Assembly (NCBI GenBank): GCA_041649015.1
Contig: JBAZNU010000007.1
Coordinates: 116,065-180,064 of the forward strand
Source of the DNA: Ignavibacteria bacterium
GTDB taxonomy: Bacteria > Bacteroidota > Ignavibacteria > Tepidaquicellales > Tepidaquicellaceae
Reading direction: 5' to 3'
Length of the DNA stretch: 64,000 nt
Positions 17,177 through 26,323 of this stretch are shown here, in pieces. The notes under the pieces were generated by a model. The model did not search any database and was not told where the DNA came from. It saw only the letters and a list, made by a program, of their open reading frames with translations. How positions within the stretch are numbered: position 1 is the first letter of the stretch; each line of letters opens with the position of its first letter. The position numbers and the translations under genes were made by a program.

Positions 17177-17803
17177 ATGAAACGTTTATTTCAACTGTTT
17201 TTAGCATTATTGTTTTTGGGGGGAGTCTTTTCTTCTGTTGCTCTGGCTCAGGATGGTGATTGTTGCGATGAATACGACCCGGCTGTCCAGCAGGAAATAG
17301 ATGCACTCAATAAACAAAAAGCTGCTTTACTCGGCTCTCTTTCACTGATTAACAGTGATATTGAAAAGTTAAGAAAGCAGTCGGCAGATCTTGATAAGCA
17401 ATTGCTTGCTGCTGAAGAAGAGTACAATAAATGGAAGGATTGTAAAAAATTTGTTATGAAAGAAAATGGCGTGCTTGAAGGTATAGTGTTTAAAACAAGT
17501 AGCGCAGAAATAATGCCTGAAAGTCTTCCTATCCTTAACAAAGCTCTGGAATACTTGAAAACCCATCCAACTGAAAGATATGAAATTGGTGGTCACTGCG
17601 ACACAAGAGGTACAGCAAAGTATAATCAAAAACTTTCTGAAAATAGGGCAAAATCTGTTAAACAATGGTTAGTTAATAATGGAATTGATGCTGGCAGACT
17701 AACTACTGTTGGTTACAGTTTTAATAAACCTTTAGTACCTAATACATCTCCTGAAAATATGCAGAAGAATAGAAGAATTGAATACACAAAAATTCCAAAT
17801 TAG
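17177..17803 (+). CDS. OmpA-family peptidoglycan-binding protein
   Basis: Signal peptide (ending VALAQ, about residue 25), a coiled-coil segment (about 38-85), then an OmpA C-terminal domain (about 95-208): GIVFKTSSAEIMPES, YEIGGHCDTRGTAKYNQKLSENRAKSV and the closing NRRIEY. This domain holds the diaminopimelate of peptidoglycan through the D and R of the motif. There is no N-terminal barrel, so it is a periplasmic wall anchor that may pair with the barrel gene 77 bases upstream. Four cysteines are present, two of them adjacent in CCDEYD near the mature start. A terminator shared with rsmB follows. Confidence 0.9.
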   Translation: MKRLFQLFLALLFLGGVFSSVALAQDGDCCDEYDPAVQQEIDALNKQKAALLGSLSLINSDIEKLRKQSADLDKQLLAAEEEYNKWKDCKKFVMKENGVLEGIVFKTSSAEIMPESLPILNKALEYLKTHPTERYEIGGHCDTRGTAKYNQKLSENRAKSVKQWLVNNGIDAGRLTTVGYSFNKPLVPNTSPENMQKNRRIEYTKIPN

Positions 17804-17823
17804 TATTTAGACAACTATAAAAT

Positions 17824-17856
17824 AAAAAGCCCTTGCATAGCGAGGGCTTTTGCTTT
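17824..17856. terminator. Bidirectional terminator between the OmpA-family gene and rsmB
   Basis: AAAAGCCCTTGC pairs with GCGAGGGCTTTT around a 3-base loop, with A tracts on one side and T tracts on the other. It can serve both convergent genes. Confidence 0.85.
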
Positions 17857-17865
17857 TCCGATAAA

Positions 17866-19428
17866 CTATTTCCTGACTATCCTCGCCCCGAATGCACCGT
17901 CAATCGAATGTTTGTGAGGAAACACTTCAACGTATCCTTTCTCATTAACAACTTCCGCGTTTAAATAATTATGTGCATTATCAACTTCGAAGTCGGTGTG
18001 TTTCTCTAAAAATTTTTCTATAACAACCTCATTCTCCTCTGGCTCCGTCGTACATGTGCTGTATACCATCACTCCGCCTGATTTTACATATTCTGAAGCT
18101 CTTTCAAGAATTTCCAGTTGTATTTCTTGAAGCTTCAGTATATCGCCGGTTACTCTTTTCCATTTAATGTCTGGCTTCTTTGATATAACACCAAATCCCG
18201 TACATGGTGCATCAACTAATACTTTGTCAACCTTTCCTATAATCTTTTCCCTCAGCATCTCTGTCTTTGGCTGCATAATATCTTCATGAAACGCTAAAAC
18301 GTTTTTCATATCCATCCTCTCAAAATTCTTCTTCATCATATCAACTTTTGTCAGATATTTATCAATCGATAGTATACGTCCGCGTCCGCTCATCAATTCC
18401 GAAATGTGCGAACTTTTTCCGCCCGGTGCTGCACATACATCTAATACCAAATCGTCTTCTTTCGGACTTAGCAGCACTGACATCATTCCCGCACTTTCAT
18501 CCTGTATGTTGAAGAAGCCTTTTTGAAAGTATTCGTCATTATATATTTTCGACATCATCCTTACCTTTAAAAAGTAATCAAGATACTTTCCTCTTTTACT
18601 CGGAATGTTCTTGCTTTCAAGGTATTTCTCAAACTCCTCCGTAGAAATTTTATTCTTGTTAACTCTTAATGTTAATGACGCTCTCTGATTGTTTGCTTCG
18701 CACAGTTTTTCAGCCTCATCAAAACCAAATCTCTTGACCCATCTTCTCACCATCCAGTTTGGATGCGATTGAATTATCCCAAGATAGTTAACTTCGTCGA
18801 TTTCTCTCGTTGGCCATACAAGGTTATCAAGCGTACGTATAATGGTCCTTAAAAGCCCGTTAACAACACCCGCATGCTTGTCTCCGCGGAGTTTCTTTAT
18901 GAATTCAACTGCCTCGTTTACTGCCGCTGAATAGGGTATCTTGTTTAAAAAGAGTATTTGGTATAATGCAACCCTCATCGCATTCTTTACGTCGGAAAGG
19001 CATTTCTCATATTGCCCTCTGTAAAAACCGTTCAGAAACCAGTCAAGCCTTCTTAACCAGCGGATTACTCCGTGTGTTAGCTCGTTCAGCAGGGCTTTGT
19101 CAAGATCGTTCAAATCGCTGTGTCTTATCTCAAAATCAATAAGTTTGTCAAGATATGCATCCGACCGTTCGCATCTTACAACAATCTTTACTGCTAAAGC
19201 ACGTGCATTATTGAATACCCTTTTATCTACATTATGATAATATGGAAAGTTTGGATCTGGATTCTCAAGCGGAGTTATTACATCAATCGCTTCTTCATTT
19301 GTTAATGGCTCGTCATCAAGCGATGCCAGTATTGATTCTTCCGGAATATTCTCTTTCTGAATCTCTTCTTTCTTATCTTCCGAATGAGTGCTTGAAGTAT
19401 TATTACTGTTATTATTATCGTTCATCAT
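17866..19428 (-). CDS. rsmB: 16S rRNA (cytosine-967-C5)-methyltransferase RsmB
   Basis: Methylates C967 of 16S rRNA with S-adenosylmethionine. After an asparagine- and glutamate-rich N-terminal extension (about 65 residues) comes a NusB-like RNA-binding domain (ARALAVKIVVRCERSDAYLD...GVIRWLRRLDW), then the methyltransferase with VLDVCAAPGGKSSHI (cofactor site), VDAPCTGFGVISKKPDIKW (PC motif) and MVYSTCTTEPEENE (catalytic TC cysteine). The total of 520 is longer than E. coli RsmB (429), mainly because of the extension. Start taken at the first ATG of a double methionine. dinG-like helicase lies 59 bases upstream on the same strand. Confidence 0.93.
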   Translation of the reverse strand: MMNDNNNSNNTSSTHSEDKKEEIQKENIPEESILASLDDEPLTNEEAIDVITPLENPDPNFPYYHNVDKRVFNNARALAVKIVVRCERSDAYLDKLIDFEIRHSDLNDLDKALLNELTHGVIRWLRRLDWFLNGFYRGQYEKCLSDVKNAMRVALYQILFLNKIPYSAAVNEAVEFIKKLRGDKHAGVVNGLLRTIIRTLDNLVWPTREIDEVNYLGIIQSHPNWMVRRWVKRFGFDEAEKLCEANNQRASLTLRVNKNKISTEEFEKYLESKNIPSKRGKYLDYFLKVRMMSKIYNDEYFQKGFFNIQDESAGMMSVLLSPKEDDLVLDVCAAPGGKSSHISELMSGRGRILSIDKYLTKVDMMKKNFERMDMKNVLAFHEDIMQPKTEMLREKIIGKVDKVLVDAPCTGFGVISKKPDIKWKRVTGDILKLQEIQLEILERASEYVKSGGVMVYSTCTTEPEENEVVIEKFLEKHTDFEVDNAHNYLNAEVVNEKGYVEVFPHKHSIDGAFGARIVRK

Positions 19429-19487
19429 AAAAGATACTTAAATCGATTTATAGATTAAATGCAGTTTGTTAATAAACTTGGTAATTT

Positions 19488-21494
19488 CTATGTAATAATC
19501 TCAACGGGACATTCTTCAAGCGCATTATAAAAATATTTGCCGTATGTTTTCGAAAGTATTCTGTTATCAAGTATTGCAATTATTCCCTCATCAGTCTTGT
19601 TGCGTATTAGCCTCCCCGCACCTTGCTTGAATTTAAGTATCGCCTCTGGTAACGAGTATTCCATGAAACTGTTTCCGCCTTTTGCATCTATGTATTCCAT
19701 CCTTGCCTGAATTAAAGGATGGTCCGGTACAGTGAAGGGTAGTTTTGTGATAATTAAATTGCTCAAAGACTCTCCCGGTACGTCTACACCTAACCAGAAA
19801 CTGTCAAGCCCGAATAAAACCGAATCTATATCGCTCCTGAATTTCTCAATTAAAATATTTCTAGATAGCCCATCCCCCTGTATAAACAATTCGATTCCCT
19901 TTGTTTCAAAATTATCCCTAAGATTGCTCCCCACTGTCTTCATAAGCATACTGTTTGTGAAGAGTACAAGGGCTTTACCCTTCGTCATATCAGTAAGTTT
20001 CTCTATCCATTTTGTTAACGCATCAATGTACCGTTGATTCGATCCCTGTTGAGGTATTAAATTTCTGTCGTTCGGTATTATTATTTTAACTTGTCTGTAA
20101 AAATCAAACTGTGTCGGCAGTTTTATGTCATCAGCCGTCTCCGCACCTAAACGGCTCTTATAGTAATCAAAACTGTTATCAATCGTTAAAGTTGCACTTG
20201 TAATTATTGCCGAATTATTTTCTTTAAACAAATATTTCCTTAAATATTCTGATATATTCAAAGGTGAAGCACATAGTGTAATATTTGATTCCGTCTTGTG
20301 AGAAGAAAGTTCTACCCAGTAAACATATTCCTTGTTCTTTAAAAATATAAAATCATTTATAATCTCATTAATCCCTGCAAATTTAATAATATAATCTGAA
20401 ATCTCATTTACAATCAGATCTTCTTTGGCAAATTTCTTTAAATCCTTTAAATGTATAATAAGTTTCTTCAGCTCATTTTCCAGATAATTCTTTATTATCC
20501 CTTCTTCCCGTACTCTCTTTGCAAGTTTATCAAATTTATCGAACTCTCTTCTGAATATTTTCCTTCTCAACTCGTAAAAAAATGTTTGATTTATATCTAA
20601 AAGGTTTTGCACAATAGGAAGCATATGTAATGCAGGAAATTTTGTTAAAAATCCCCTGCGTTTCTTGTCATTGTAAAGTCGTAACAGATGGAATCGCAGC
20701 ATATCCCTCGAAACCCTTGGTACAAGCATCTCTGAGGCTGTTTCCTCCATCGTATGACCCTCATCGAATATTACAAAATCATTTACATATAAATAACCTT
20801 TTGATTGCTCTGCAGGTGATATGCCAAAAAGTGTGAAGTATAAATAATGGTTAAGAATTACTACATCTGCTTTTAATACTCGATGCTTCGCTTTCTGATA
20901 GAAACATGATGTATGTTCAATATCTCCGCATGTCTTATTATTGCAAATATGTACTTCCGCACAAACGCTCTGCCAAACCTCTTTATCTATTTCAAAACTT
21001 ATATCGGATAAAGTACCATCCTTTGTATGTTGTGCCCAACTCTGAATCTTTTCAAGTGTTTGTATCTGATTACTCTCAAATAAAGCATTAGAACTTTCGT
21101 ATGCTTTCTGAAGTCTGTTAGGACATACATAATTTGATTTTCCTTTTAATATCGTTGCCTCAAATTCAAACTTGAATACTTTCTTTAACAATGGTATGTC
21201 TTTACTGATAAGCTGTTCCTGTAAGTTAATCGTATTAGTTGATATGAGAGCCTTTTTCCCGTACTTCTTAGCATAATAAATTGCTGGTACTAAATACGCA
21301 AGACTCTTGCCTATGCCGGTCGGCGCTTCCACAAATATATGCCTTTTGTTCTCAAGTGTATCTGCAATGCTTAATGCCATTTTCAATTGCGAGTCTCTGT
21401 ATTCGTACTCAGGAAAATGATTCCTCAATATACCATCTTCTTTAAAAAATTCAAATACTTCCGACTTTATGTCAATTTTTTTATTAAACCTCAT
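19488..21494 (-). CDS. DinG/XPD-type ATP-dependent DNA helicase
   Basis: Superfamily 2 helicase acting on DNA in repair of R-loops, forks or lesions. Walker A is VEAPTGIGKSLAYLVP (near residue 55), the Walker B box is FDEGH, and the C-terminal motif is QGAGRLIRNKTDEG. Between motifs Ia and II lie cysteines in YVCPNR, VCAEVHICNN, CGD and SCFYQK that can provide the four ligands of an iron-sulfur cluster, as in DinG, YoaA and XPD. Length 668 is close to YoaA/DinG, with no exonuclease domain at the N-terminus. Upstream it faces an orphan gene across a gap with tandem 11-bp repeats. Confidence 0.88.
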   Translation of the reverse strand: MRFNKKIDIKSEVFEFFKEDGILRNHFPEYEYRDSQLKMALSIADTLENKRHIFVEAPTGIGKSLAYLVPAIYYAKKYGKKALISTNTINLQEQLISKDIPLLKKVFKFEFEATILKGKSNYVCPNRLQKAYESSNALFESNQIQTLEKIQSWAQHTKDGTLSDISFEIDKEVWQSVCAEVHICNNKTCGDIEHTSCFYQKAKHRVLKADVVILNHYLYFTLFGISPAEQSKGYLYVNDFVIFDEGHTMEETASEMLVPRVSRDMLRFHLLRLYNDKKRRGFLTKFPALHMLPIVQNLLDINQTFFYELRRKIFRREFDKFDKLAKRVREEGIIKNYLENELKKLIIHLKDLKKFAKEDLIVNEISDYIIKFAGINEIINDFIFLKNKEYVYWVELSSHKTESNITLCASPLNISEYLRKYLFKENNSAIITSATLTIDNSFDYYKSRLGAETADDIKLPTQFDFYRQVKIIIPNDRNLIPQQGSNQRYIDALTKWIEKLTDMTKGKALVLFTNSMLMKTVGSNLRDNFETKGIELFIQGDGLSRNILIEKFRSDIDSVLFGLDSFWLGVDVPGESLSNLIITKLPFTVPDHPLIQARMEYIDAKGGNSFMEYSLPEAILKFKQGAGRLIRNKTDEGIIAILDNRILSKTYGKYFYNALEECPVEIIT

Positions 21495-21574
21495 CGCTCC
21501 AAAATATAGAATCCTCTCAATTTTAACAGTTCAAAAGCTCGATTTTAAATCAAAACTAATAAATGAAATAATTG

Positions 21575-21618
21575 AAAGTACGCACAAAGTGCGCATAAAG
21601 TGCGCATAAAGTGCGCAT
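21575..21618 (+). repeat. Four tandem 11-bp repeats with palindromic core
   Basis: Units at 21586-21596, 21597-21607 and 21608-21618 are each AAAGTGCGCAT; the first unit, 21575-21585, is the variant AAAGTACGCAC. The core TGCGCA is its own reverse complement. The array stands in the gap between the divergent helicase and orphan gene, 52 bases before the latter's start, a place fit for regulator binding. Confidence 0.85.
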
Positions 21619-21669
21619 AATTGTGTTGCAAATATGTATTAACTTGATTATTATTATGGAAAAAAGTGT

Positions 21670-22347
21670 ATGGGAAGACTTGTAAAAACCGTACTTGGTA
21701 AAGCCAGCGGTAAAGTGGGAGATCTCGTGTTTAGAATTGTCGATGGGAAAGTAATTATTGCCTCTCATATCGGCACAAACAAAATTAGCAAATCTCCCGA
21801 ATGCGTTAATAATCGTAAGCGGTTCTCTGCTGTCTTGAAATATGCTTCCGCAGTGAACAAGATACCGGACCTCAATTTCATTTGGCGTAAGTCTCGTAAT
21901 ACTGCGAAGAGTGGTTATAATAAAATCATAAGCGAAAACATAAAACTTGTCCGGGATAATCAGATTTCGAAGCATAATATTATTACTCCGGATGGATTCG
22001 GCTTAATCAACCTGAATGCTGTTCTTAATACACAAAATGCTATCGTTAGCTTTTCCTTATCAGATGATTCTGCAATATATTCTGGTAAGAAATTCAATGC
22101 TTGTTTGGTAATTTCATTGTCAAAGCCGGTTAGTAAATTAAATATAGCATCACTTTCTCTAAGTTCTGTCGTTCCTAATGTAGTGGCTGCTTCAACAGTG
22201 TCCGAAGTTTCTTTTCCGCTTAAAAATCATAAAAGAATCATTGAAAAGTATACAAAAGCAGTGCTGTTTTTTGCTCTCTCAAATTCCGAACAATCTAAAC
22301 CTCTGTGCTCTGCTTCATTTTCATTCGTATTTAACTTAAAGAAATAA
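21670..22347 (+). CDS. Conserved-looking protein of unknown function
   Basis: 225 residues with no signal peptide or membrane segment. The opening (VLGKASGKVGDLVFRIVDGK...NNRKRFSAVLKYA) recalls small Bacteroidota proteins that begin with GKVGNVV and an NQRNKF-like stretch (such as DUF6266), but I cannot confirm this. A glycine/asparagine hinge (TPDGFGLINLNAVLN) separates a basic N-terminal half from a C-terminal half of alternating hydrophobic strands. Divergent from the DinG-type helicase; tRNA-Pro follows on the other strand. Function unknown. Confidence 0.6.
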   Translation: MGRLVKTVLGKASGKVGDLVFRIVDGKVIIASHIGTNKISKSPECVNNRKRFSAVLKYASAVNKIPDLNFIWRKSRNTAKSGYNKIISENIKLVRDNQISKHNIITPDGFGLINLNAVLNTQNAIVSFSLSDDSAIYSGKKFNACLVISLSKPVSKLNIASLSLSSVVPNVVAASTVSEVSFPLKNHKRIIEKYTKAVLFFALSNSEQSKPLCSASFSFVFNLKK

Positions 22348-22423
22348 TTCTGTTATGAAAGAATGTTAATCTGTGAAATTTGAAAAGCTTTTTAGCAAAA
22401 TATGAGTTTTAGTAGAAGAGTAG

Positions 22424-22496
22424 TCGGGATGACTGGACTCGAACCAGCGGCCCCCTCGTCCCAAGCGAGGTGCGCTACCAACTGCGCCACATCCCG
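22424..22496 (-). tRNA. tRNA-Pro (anticodon TGG)
   Basis: On the minus strand the acceptor arms CGGGATG and CATCCCG pair, the anticodon stem CCTCG/CGAGG holds loop CTTGGGA (anticodon TGG), and the T arm GCTGG-TTCGAGT-CCAGT has one G-T pair. Discriminator A; CCA not encoded. Length 73. Confidence 0.95.
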
Positions 22497-22786
22497 ATTT
22501 TTATTATAACATTAAATATAATCATTTCGGAAACAAAAATAAGCAGAAAACACACAATTCTAATTAAAACCTATTTAAAACATATGTACACGACAATTAT
22601 TTACATTGAACCCTCTGGTTTAAAAAAACTCCAAACACACGCTCTATGCCCCAGCGTTTCCGATTTTTCTTTAATATTGTGGTTTAATTATAATAACATT
22701 CGATGAGCAGGTTTTATATTGTCTTCTCAATTTATTGTACTGTACAGAGAATTAAAACATTAGTCTAAGAACAGATATTGATTAAC

Positions 22787-25700
22787 TCAGATTCCAAATA
22801 CTTTCTTTCTCTGCCTCTGATTTATAAATAATCCTTCTTCTTTAATGTGATCTATTATATTCTTATAATATCTCCCGTTATCAAGAACCTTGCTGTTACC
22901 GAGCATTATTAACTGTTTGCTACCCCTGGATATCGAAACAAGAAGTTTTCTGTCTATACCCTCTGAATTAAAAGATTCAAGATTCCTAAGCTGGTACGTA
23001 TTATGTACCGCAAACGAATTTATTATTATGTCGCGCTCCGATCCTTGAAATCGCTCTACAGTATCAATATTTACCGCATCTCTTATATAATTATCTTTAA
23101 TCTGTTTTCTTATTAAAGCAATCTGCGCTCGCCATGGTGTTACAATCCCTACCGTCCTCTCCGTAAACTCTTCTCCGTAAACTCTTTTTATTGTCTCTAA
23201 TAATTTATTCGCAGCAATAGCTTCACTTAAATTTATTTTCGATGCTTTCTCATAATCACAATCAATGAAAATCAGTCTCGATTTCGATAGAAGCTTTTCT
23301 ATTTCATCTACCGAATTTGCATTAAAAATTATAAATTCAGAAACCTGCTCTTCACTTCCTGTTCTTAACTTATTTAAATATACATTATTAATTAATGCAG
23401 ATATATCCTTGTGCAGCCTGTAGTGTGTTTGAAGCATACCATAAGCTTTGTCCCATCCCTTTTCTTTACACCTTAAGTATAATCTTTCAAAAAGTGATTG
23501 ACCGAAGTTCCTTATCCCAGCTTTGTTTAAGTCAATATCTTTAACTTCACATGTTTCATTGCTTTGTGTAATAACCGCTGGTAGCTGGTTTTGATCTCCT
23601 ATCATTATAAACTTCTTAAAATTGCACAATGTACCTGCTATTGTATAATCTGTAAGTTGAGATGCCTCATCAATAATTACTGTATCCAGATCTACTATTT
23701 CTTTAAGGTCATACATTTTCCCATAAAATGAAGAAACGGTTGATACATATACATCCTTTTCTGATATTACTTCTCTTATTTTATCAAGATTTCTAACCGT
23801 TAATGATGAACTTATATCGTAACTTTCAGAAACAGATTTACCGCCAATCTTTAAAAAACTAATTTCACTTTCGTTCAGCTTAATGCAAATCTCATCTACA
23901 GCTCTGTTAGTAAAAGCAAGTATTACAATTTTTTTATCAAACGGTTTGTACATTTTCACAAGATTTCTCACTATGCTAATTAGTGCTGTAGATGTCTTTC
24001 CGGATCCTGGAGGTCCCTGAAGTAAAAAATAGTCTTTTGAACATACCGCTTTTCTAATATTATCATTCTGATCCTCACTCAGATTCTCATCATTTATGTA
24101 GTGAATATTCTCAAATTGCGGTTCTCTTACCCCGAGTAGCAGTTCCTTTCTTGTATTTGGTGCTCTGAGAAAATCATACAGAGATTGTATCGCTCCCCAA
24201 ACATTCGATTCAACAACATCATGTTCTATAATCCATAAGCTGCCTGATGAATAATAGCTCTGGTCAAGCTGTTTGTTATGAAGCTCTGCCGTAATAGTAT
24301 GACTGCTAATAGATTTAATCTTTCCTCGGAATAATTCTGTACTTAACGGATTGATTTCATCATTTGTTTTCTTGTATAGGATTATAAAATCACCCTCCCT
24401 GAAGTTATGCTCGGTTAAATTAGGTAGTGTAAATTCTATTGTATCATCAACTTTATATTGAATTAACTTTAAGTTATTGATAACATTATAATCTCTTTCT
24501 TTTTCCTCTATTGTGTCGAGCCATAGTGACGAGAAACCATTTCGGCTGTAATCTGAGAAACGGTTGCTTCCTATTTTCGAAGATATGAATTCCCTTAGTG
24601 CAAAAGCAAGATTGTAACGATAGTATTTCGATTCAAGGCTGTTTGCATTCTTCAATAAATTAGAAAATTCTATAATATCGTTCTTGCTAAATACTGGTGT
24701 TATACCTATGTCCGCATGAAGAAATTTATAAAGTATATCGAATTTATTTTCCTGAAGTCTGAATATTTCGTTAACAATACTGTTTCGTATTGATAATACT
24801 TTTTTCTCATCATTGGGGCTTATTGCAACAGCTCTAAATGGAGATTGCTTTGCCGAAGAATAAAGAACAGATGTCGTACCCTTCCTGTCATTTCCAAAAG
24901 TAGATTTCATCAAAAGATTGTAACAAACAAGCTGCATCTTGTTGTTTGGCCAAATGCTGTTGTTTGCTGGAGGTTTACCGCTCTTAAGTTCAAAGACATT
25001 TTTGTGTCCCGCATTCTTTTCGGGAATTATTAGTGCATCAAGTCTTCCGCTTATTCCGTAAATGGGCGAAAGAAATGAAGGTTCGATTTTTATCTGACTG
25101 TGTTTGCGTTCCTTAAATATTTTTAGAAGATTAGGGTAATGAACACTAAGTACTTCATTAATTATATTATTTATACCCTCTGCCCCAATAGAACAGGCTT
25201 TCAGGGGACTCTCCTTAATGAGCTCCAATAATGCTTTTGCAGGATTTATATCTGCATTTAGTATAAGCTTATCCATCAATCCATTTACTAATGTACCTTT
25301 AAATGCTCCTTCACCGATTATGTGTGGAATAAGTTTTCTTACAAAGTATATATTCGGATTTGAAGAGTAACTCAAAAAACATTCTGCGATTTCTGATGCT
25401 TCAATCAAAAAGTCAGGGTCAATCACTATTTGTGATGTGTTTGTTGAGGTGTAAAAATGTTTTTCTTTATTATATGATTTTATTCTCAGTATCCTCAGTG
25501 TTTGATACCGTTTTAGATTCTTGTACAGTATCTTGAAATCATCAAAATGAAAACTGTATATCCGTAATGAGAAACGAAAATCTTCGTCTATACTATCGCA
25601 TAGCATTGAAAAATTATCCTTACCTGCTTCTTCTGTATTAAGATGAGATATACTTAAGACAACACATTTAATTGAATCCAAATACTCTTCTGTTGTTTCA

Positions 25701-26110
25701 ATATCTTTGGGCTTAATAACGGGAGTGTGTTTTTCAATAATTATTCCTAACGCATCAGGAACCGGTGTATTAGAAAATTCAAACGTTAATAACGAAAGCT
25801 CGCTTACTAACGCTAACAAATCACCTTTCTTGAATTCAATTTTCTTATTGATTACTCTGTAAATGAAATTTCTTATTCTGTTTATTCTATCGCAAACTGT
25901 TTGCTCAATCTCGTGAACTGAACATACATATTCAATACGAGCTTGAAGACCATAAAAAAATATATCTTCTTTATTAGTTAATTCTGAAAAGATACGTTTA
26001 TATGTTCTTTTTAAGGCAATGACTTTATCGAGTAGCAATGATTTATCGTTTACAACTGAATTAATTTCCTCATAAATGTTAAGAGATATTTCTTCAGACA
26101 ATAAATTCAT
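22787..26110 (-). CDS. Dna2-like nuclease-helicase (PD-(D/E)XK plus SF1B helicase)
   Basis: About 1107 residues when started at the ATG at 26110 (MNLLSEEISL); an upstream ATG at 26185 would add 25 residues of unconvincing sequence. The middle part holds a Cas4/Dna2-type nuclease: GEGAFKGTLVNGLMD, then GRLDALIIP and FELKSGKPP (the D...ExK catalytic set) and NKMQLVCYNLL. The C-terminal part is a superfamily 1B helicase: Walker A GPPGSGKTS near residue 698, Walker B VIIDEASQ near 808, GDQNQLPAV, THYRLHKDIS, VTPWRAQIALI and VERFQGSERDI. The CxxC...C group that forms the iron-sulfur cluster of eukaryotic Dna2 is not evident. Probable role in processing DNA ends or flaps; a defence role is possible but unsupported by neighbours. 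Confidence 0.85.
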   Translation of the reverse strand: MNLLSEEISLNIYEEINSVVNDKSLLLDKVIALKRTYKRIFSELTNKEDIFFYGLQARIEYVCSVHEIEQTVCDRINRIRNFIYRVINKKIEFKKGDLLALVSELSLLTFEFSNTPVPDALGIIIEKHTPVIKPKDIETTEEYLDSIKCVVLSISHLNTEEAGKDNFSMLCDSIDEDFRFSLRIYSFHFDDFKILYKNLKRYQTLRILRIKSYNKEKHFYTSTNTSQIVIDPDFLIEASEIAECFLSYSSNPNIYFVRKLIPHIIGEGAFKGTLVNGLMDKLILNADINPAKALLELIKESPLKACSIGAEGINNIINEVLSVHYPNLLKIFKERKHSQIKIEPSFLSPIYGISGRLDALIIPEKNAGHKNVFELKSGKPPANNSIWPNNKMQLVCYNLLMKSTFGNDRKGTTSVLYSSAKQSPFRAVAISPNDEKKVLSIRNSIVNEIFRLQENKFDILYKFLHADIGITPVFSKNDIIEFSNLLKNANSLESKYYRYNLAFALREFISSKIGSNRFSDYSRNGFSSLWLDTIEEKERDYNVINNLKLIQYKVDDTIEFTLPNLTEHNFREGDFIILYKKTNDEINPLSTELFRGKIKSISSHTITAELHNKQLDQSYYSSGSLWIIEHDVVESNVWGAIQSLYDFLRAPNTRKELLLGVREPQFENIHYINDENLSEDQNDNIRKAVCSKDYFLLQGPPGSGKTSTALISIVRNLVKMYKPFDKKIVILAFTNRAVDEICIKLNESEISFLKIGGKSVSESYDISSSLTVRNLDKIREVISEKDVYVSTVSSFYGKMYDLKEIVDLDTVIIDEASQLTDYTIAGTLCNFKKFIMIGDQNQLPAVITQSNETCEVKDIDLNKAGIRNFGQSLFERLYLRCKEKGWDKAYGMLQTHYRLHKDISALINNVYLNKLRTGSEEQVSEFIIFNANSVDEIEKLLSKSRLIFIDCDYEKASKINLSEAIAANKLLETIKRVYGEEFTERTVGIVTPWRAQIALIRKQIKDNYIRDAVNIDTVERFQGSERDIIINSFAVHNTYQLRNLESFNSEGIDRKLLVSISRGSKQLIMLGNSKVLDNGRYYKNIIDHIKEEGLFINQRQRKKVFGI

Positions 26111-26209
26111 TATTTTAAACCTGCTATTGTTTTGTGGGTAATCTTTGTAACAAAATAATCTATCAGTTCTAAAATAAAAGTGCAATACTACATAACTTAA
26201 GATAATACC

Positions 26210-26217
26210 TATATTTG
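26210..26217 (+). promoter_or_regulatory. Possible -7 element of the pheS promoter
   Basis: TATATTTG matches TAnnTTTG exactly in the gap between the divergent nuclease-helicase and pheS. No clear -33 TTG is seen at the expected distance, and the leader to the pheS ATG would be about 100 bases. Confidence 0.35.
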
Positions 26218-26323
26218 TGAATTATAAGTTGGCATATTCAGCCGGTCAAATTTACTAACAATTGTCCTTTTATCATATAAATTTTATAATAATTCAACTA
26301 AATTATATGATATATAATAAAAT

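Noticed and set aside
13623..17803. A Zorya-type defence system (ZorA/ZorB)
   Set aside because: There is a channel-like protein with a coiled coil, but the next gene lacks an OmpA domain, the OmpA protein is a separate soluble wall binder, and no ZorC/D/E-type gene is near.
21575..21618. CRISPR or attachment site
   Set aside because: Units are 11 bp without spacers, and there is no integrase nearby.
22424..22496. tRNA-Pro as an integration site for a mobile element
   Set aside because: No integrase and no repeated tRNA end could be found on either side.
22787..26110. A CRISPR Cas4 or RecBCD-like defence locus around the nuclease-helicase
   Set aside because: The neighbours are tRNA-Pro and pheS; no other cas or defence gene is near.
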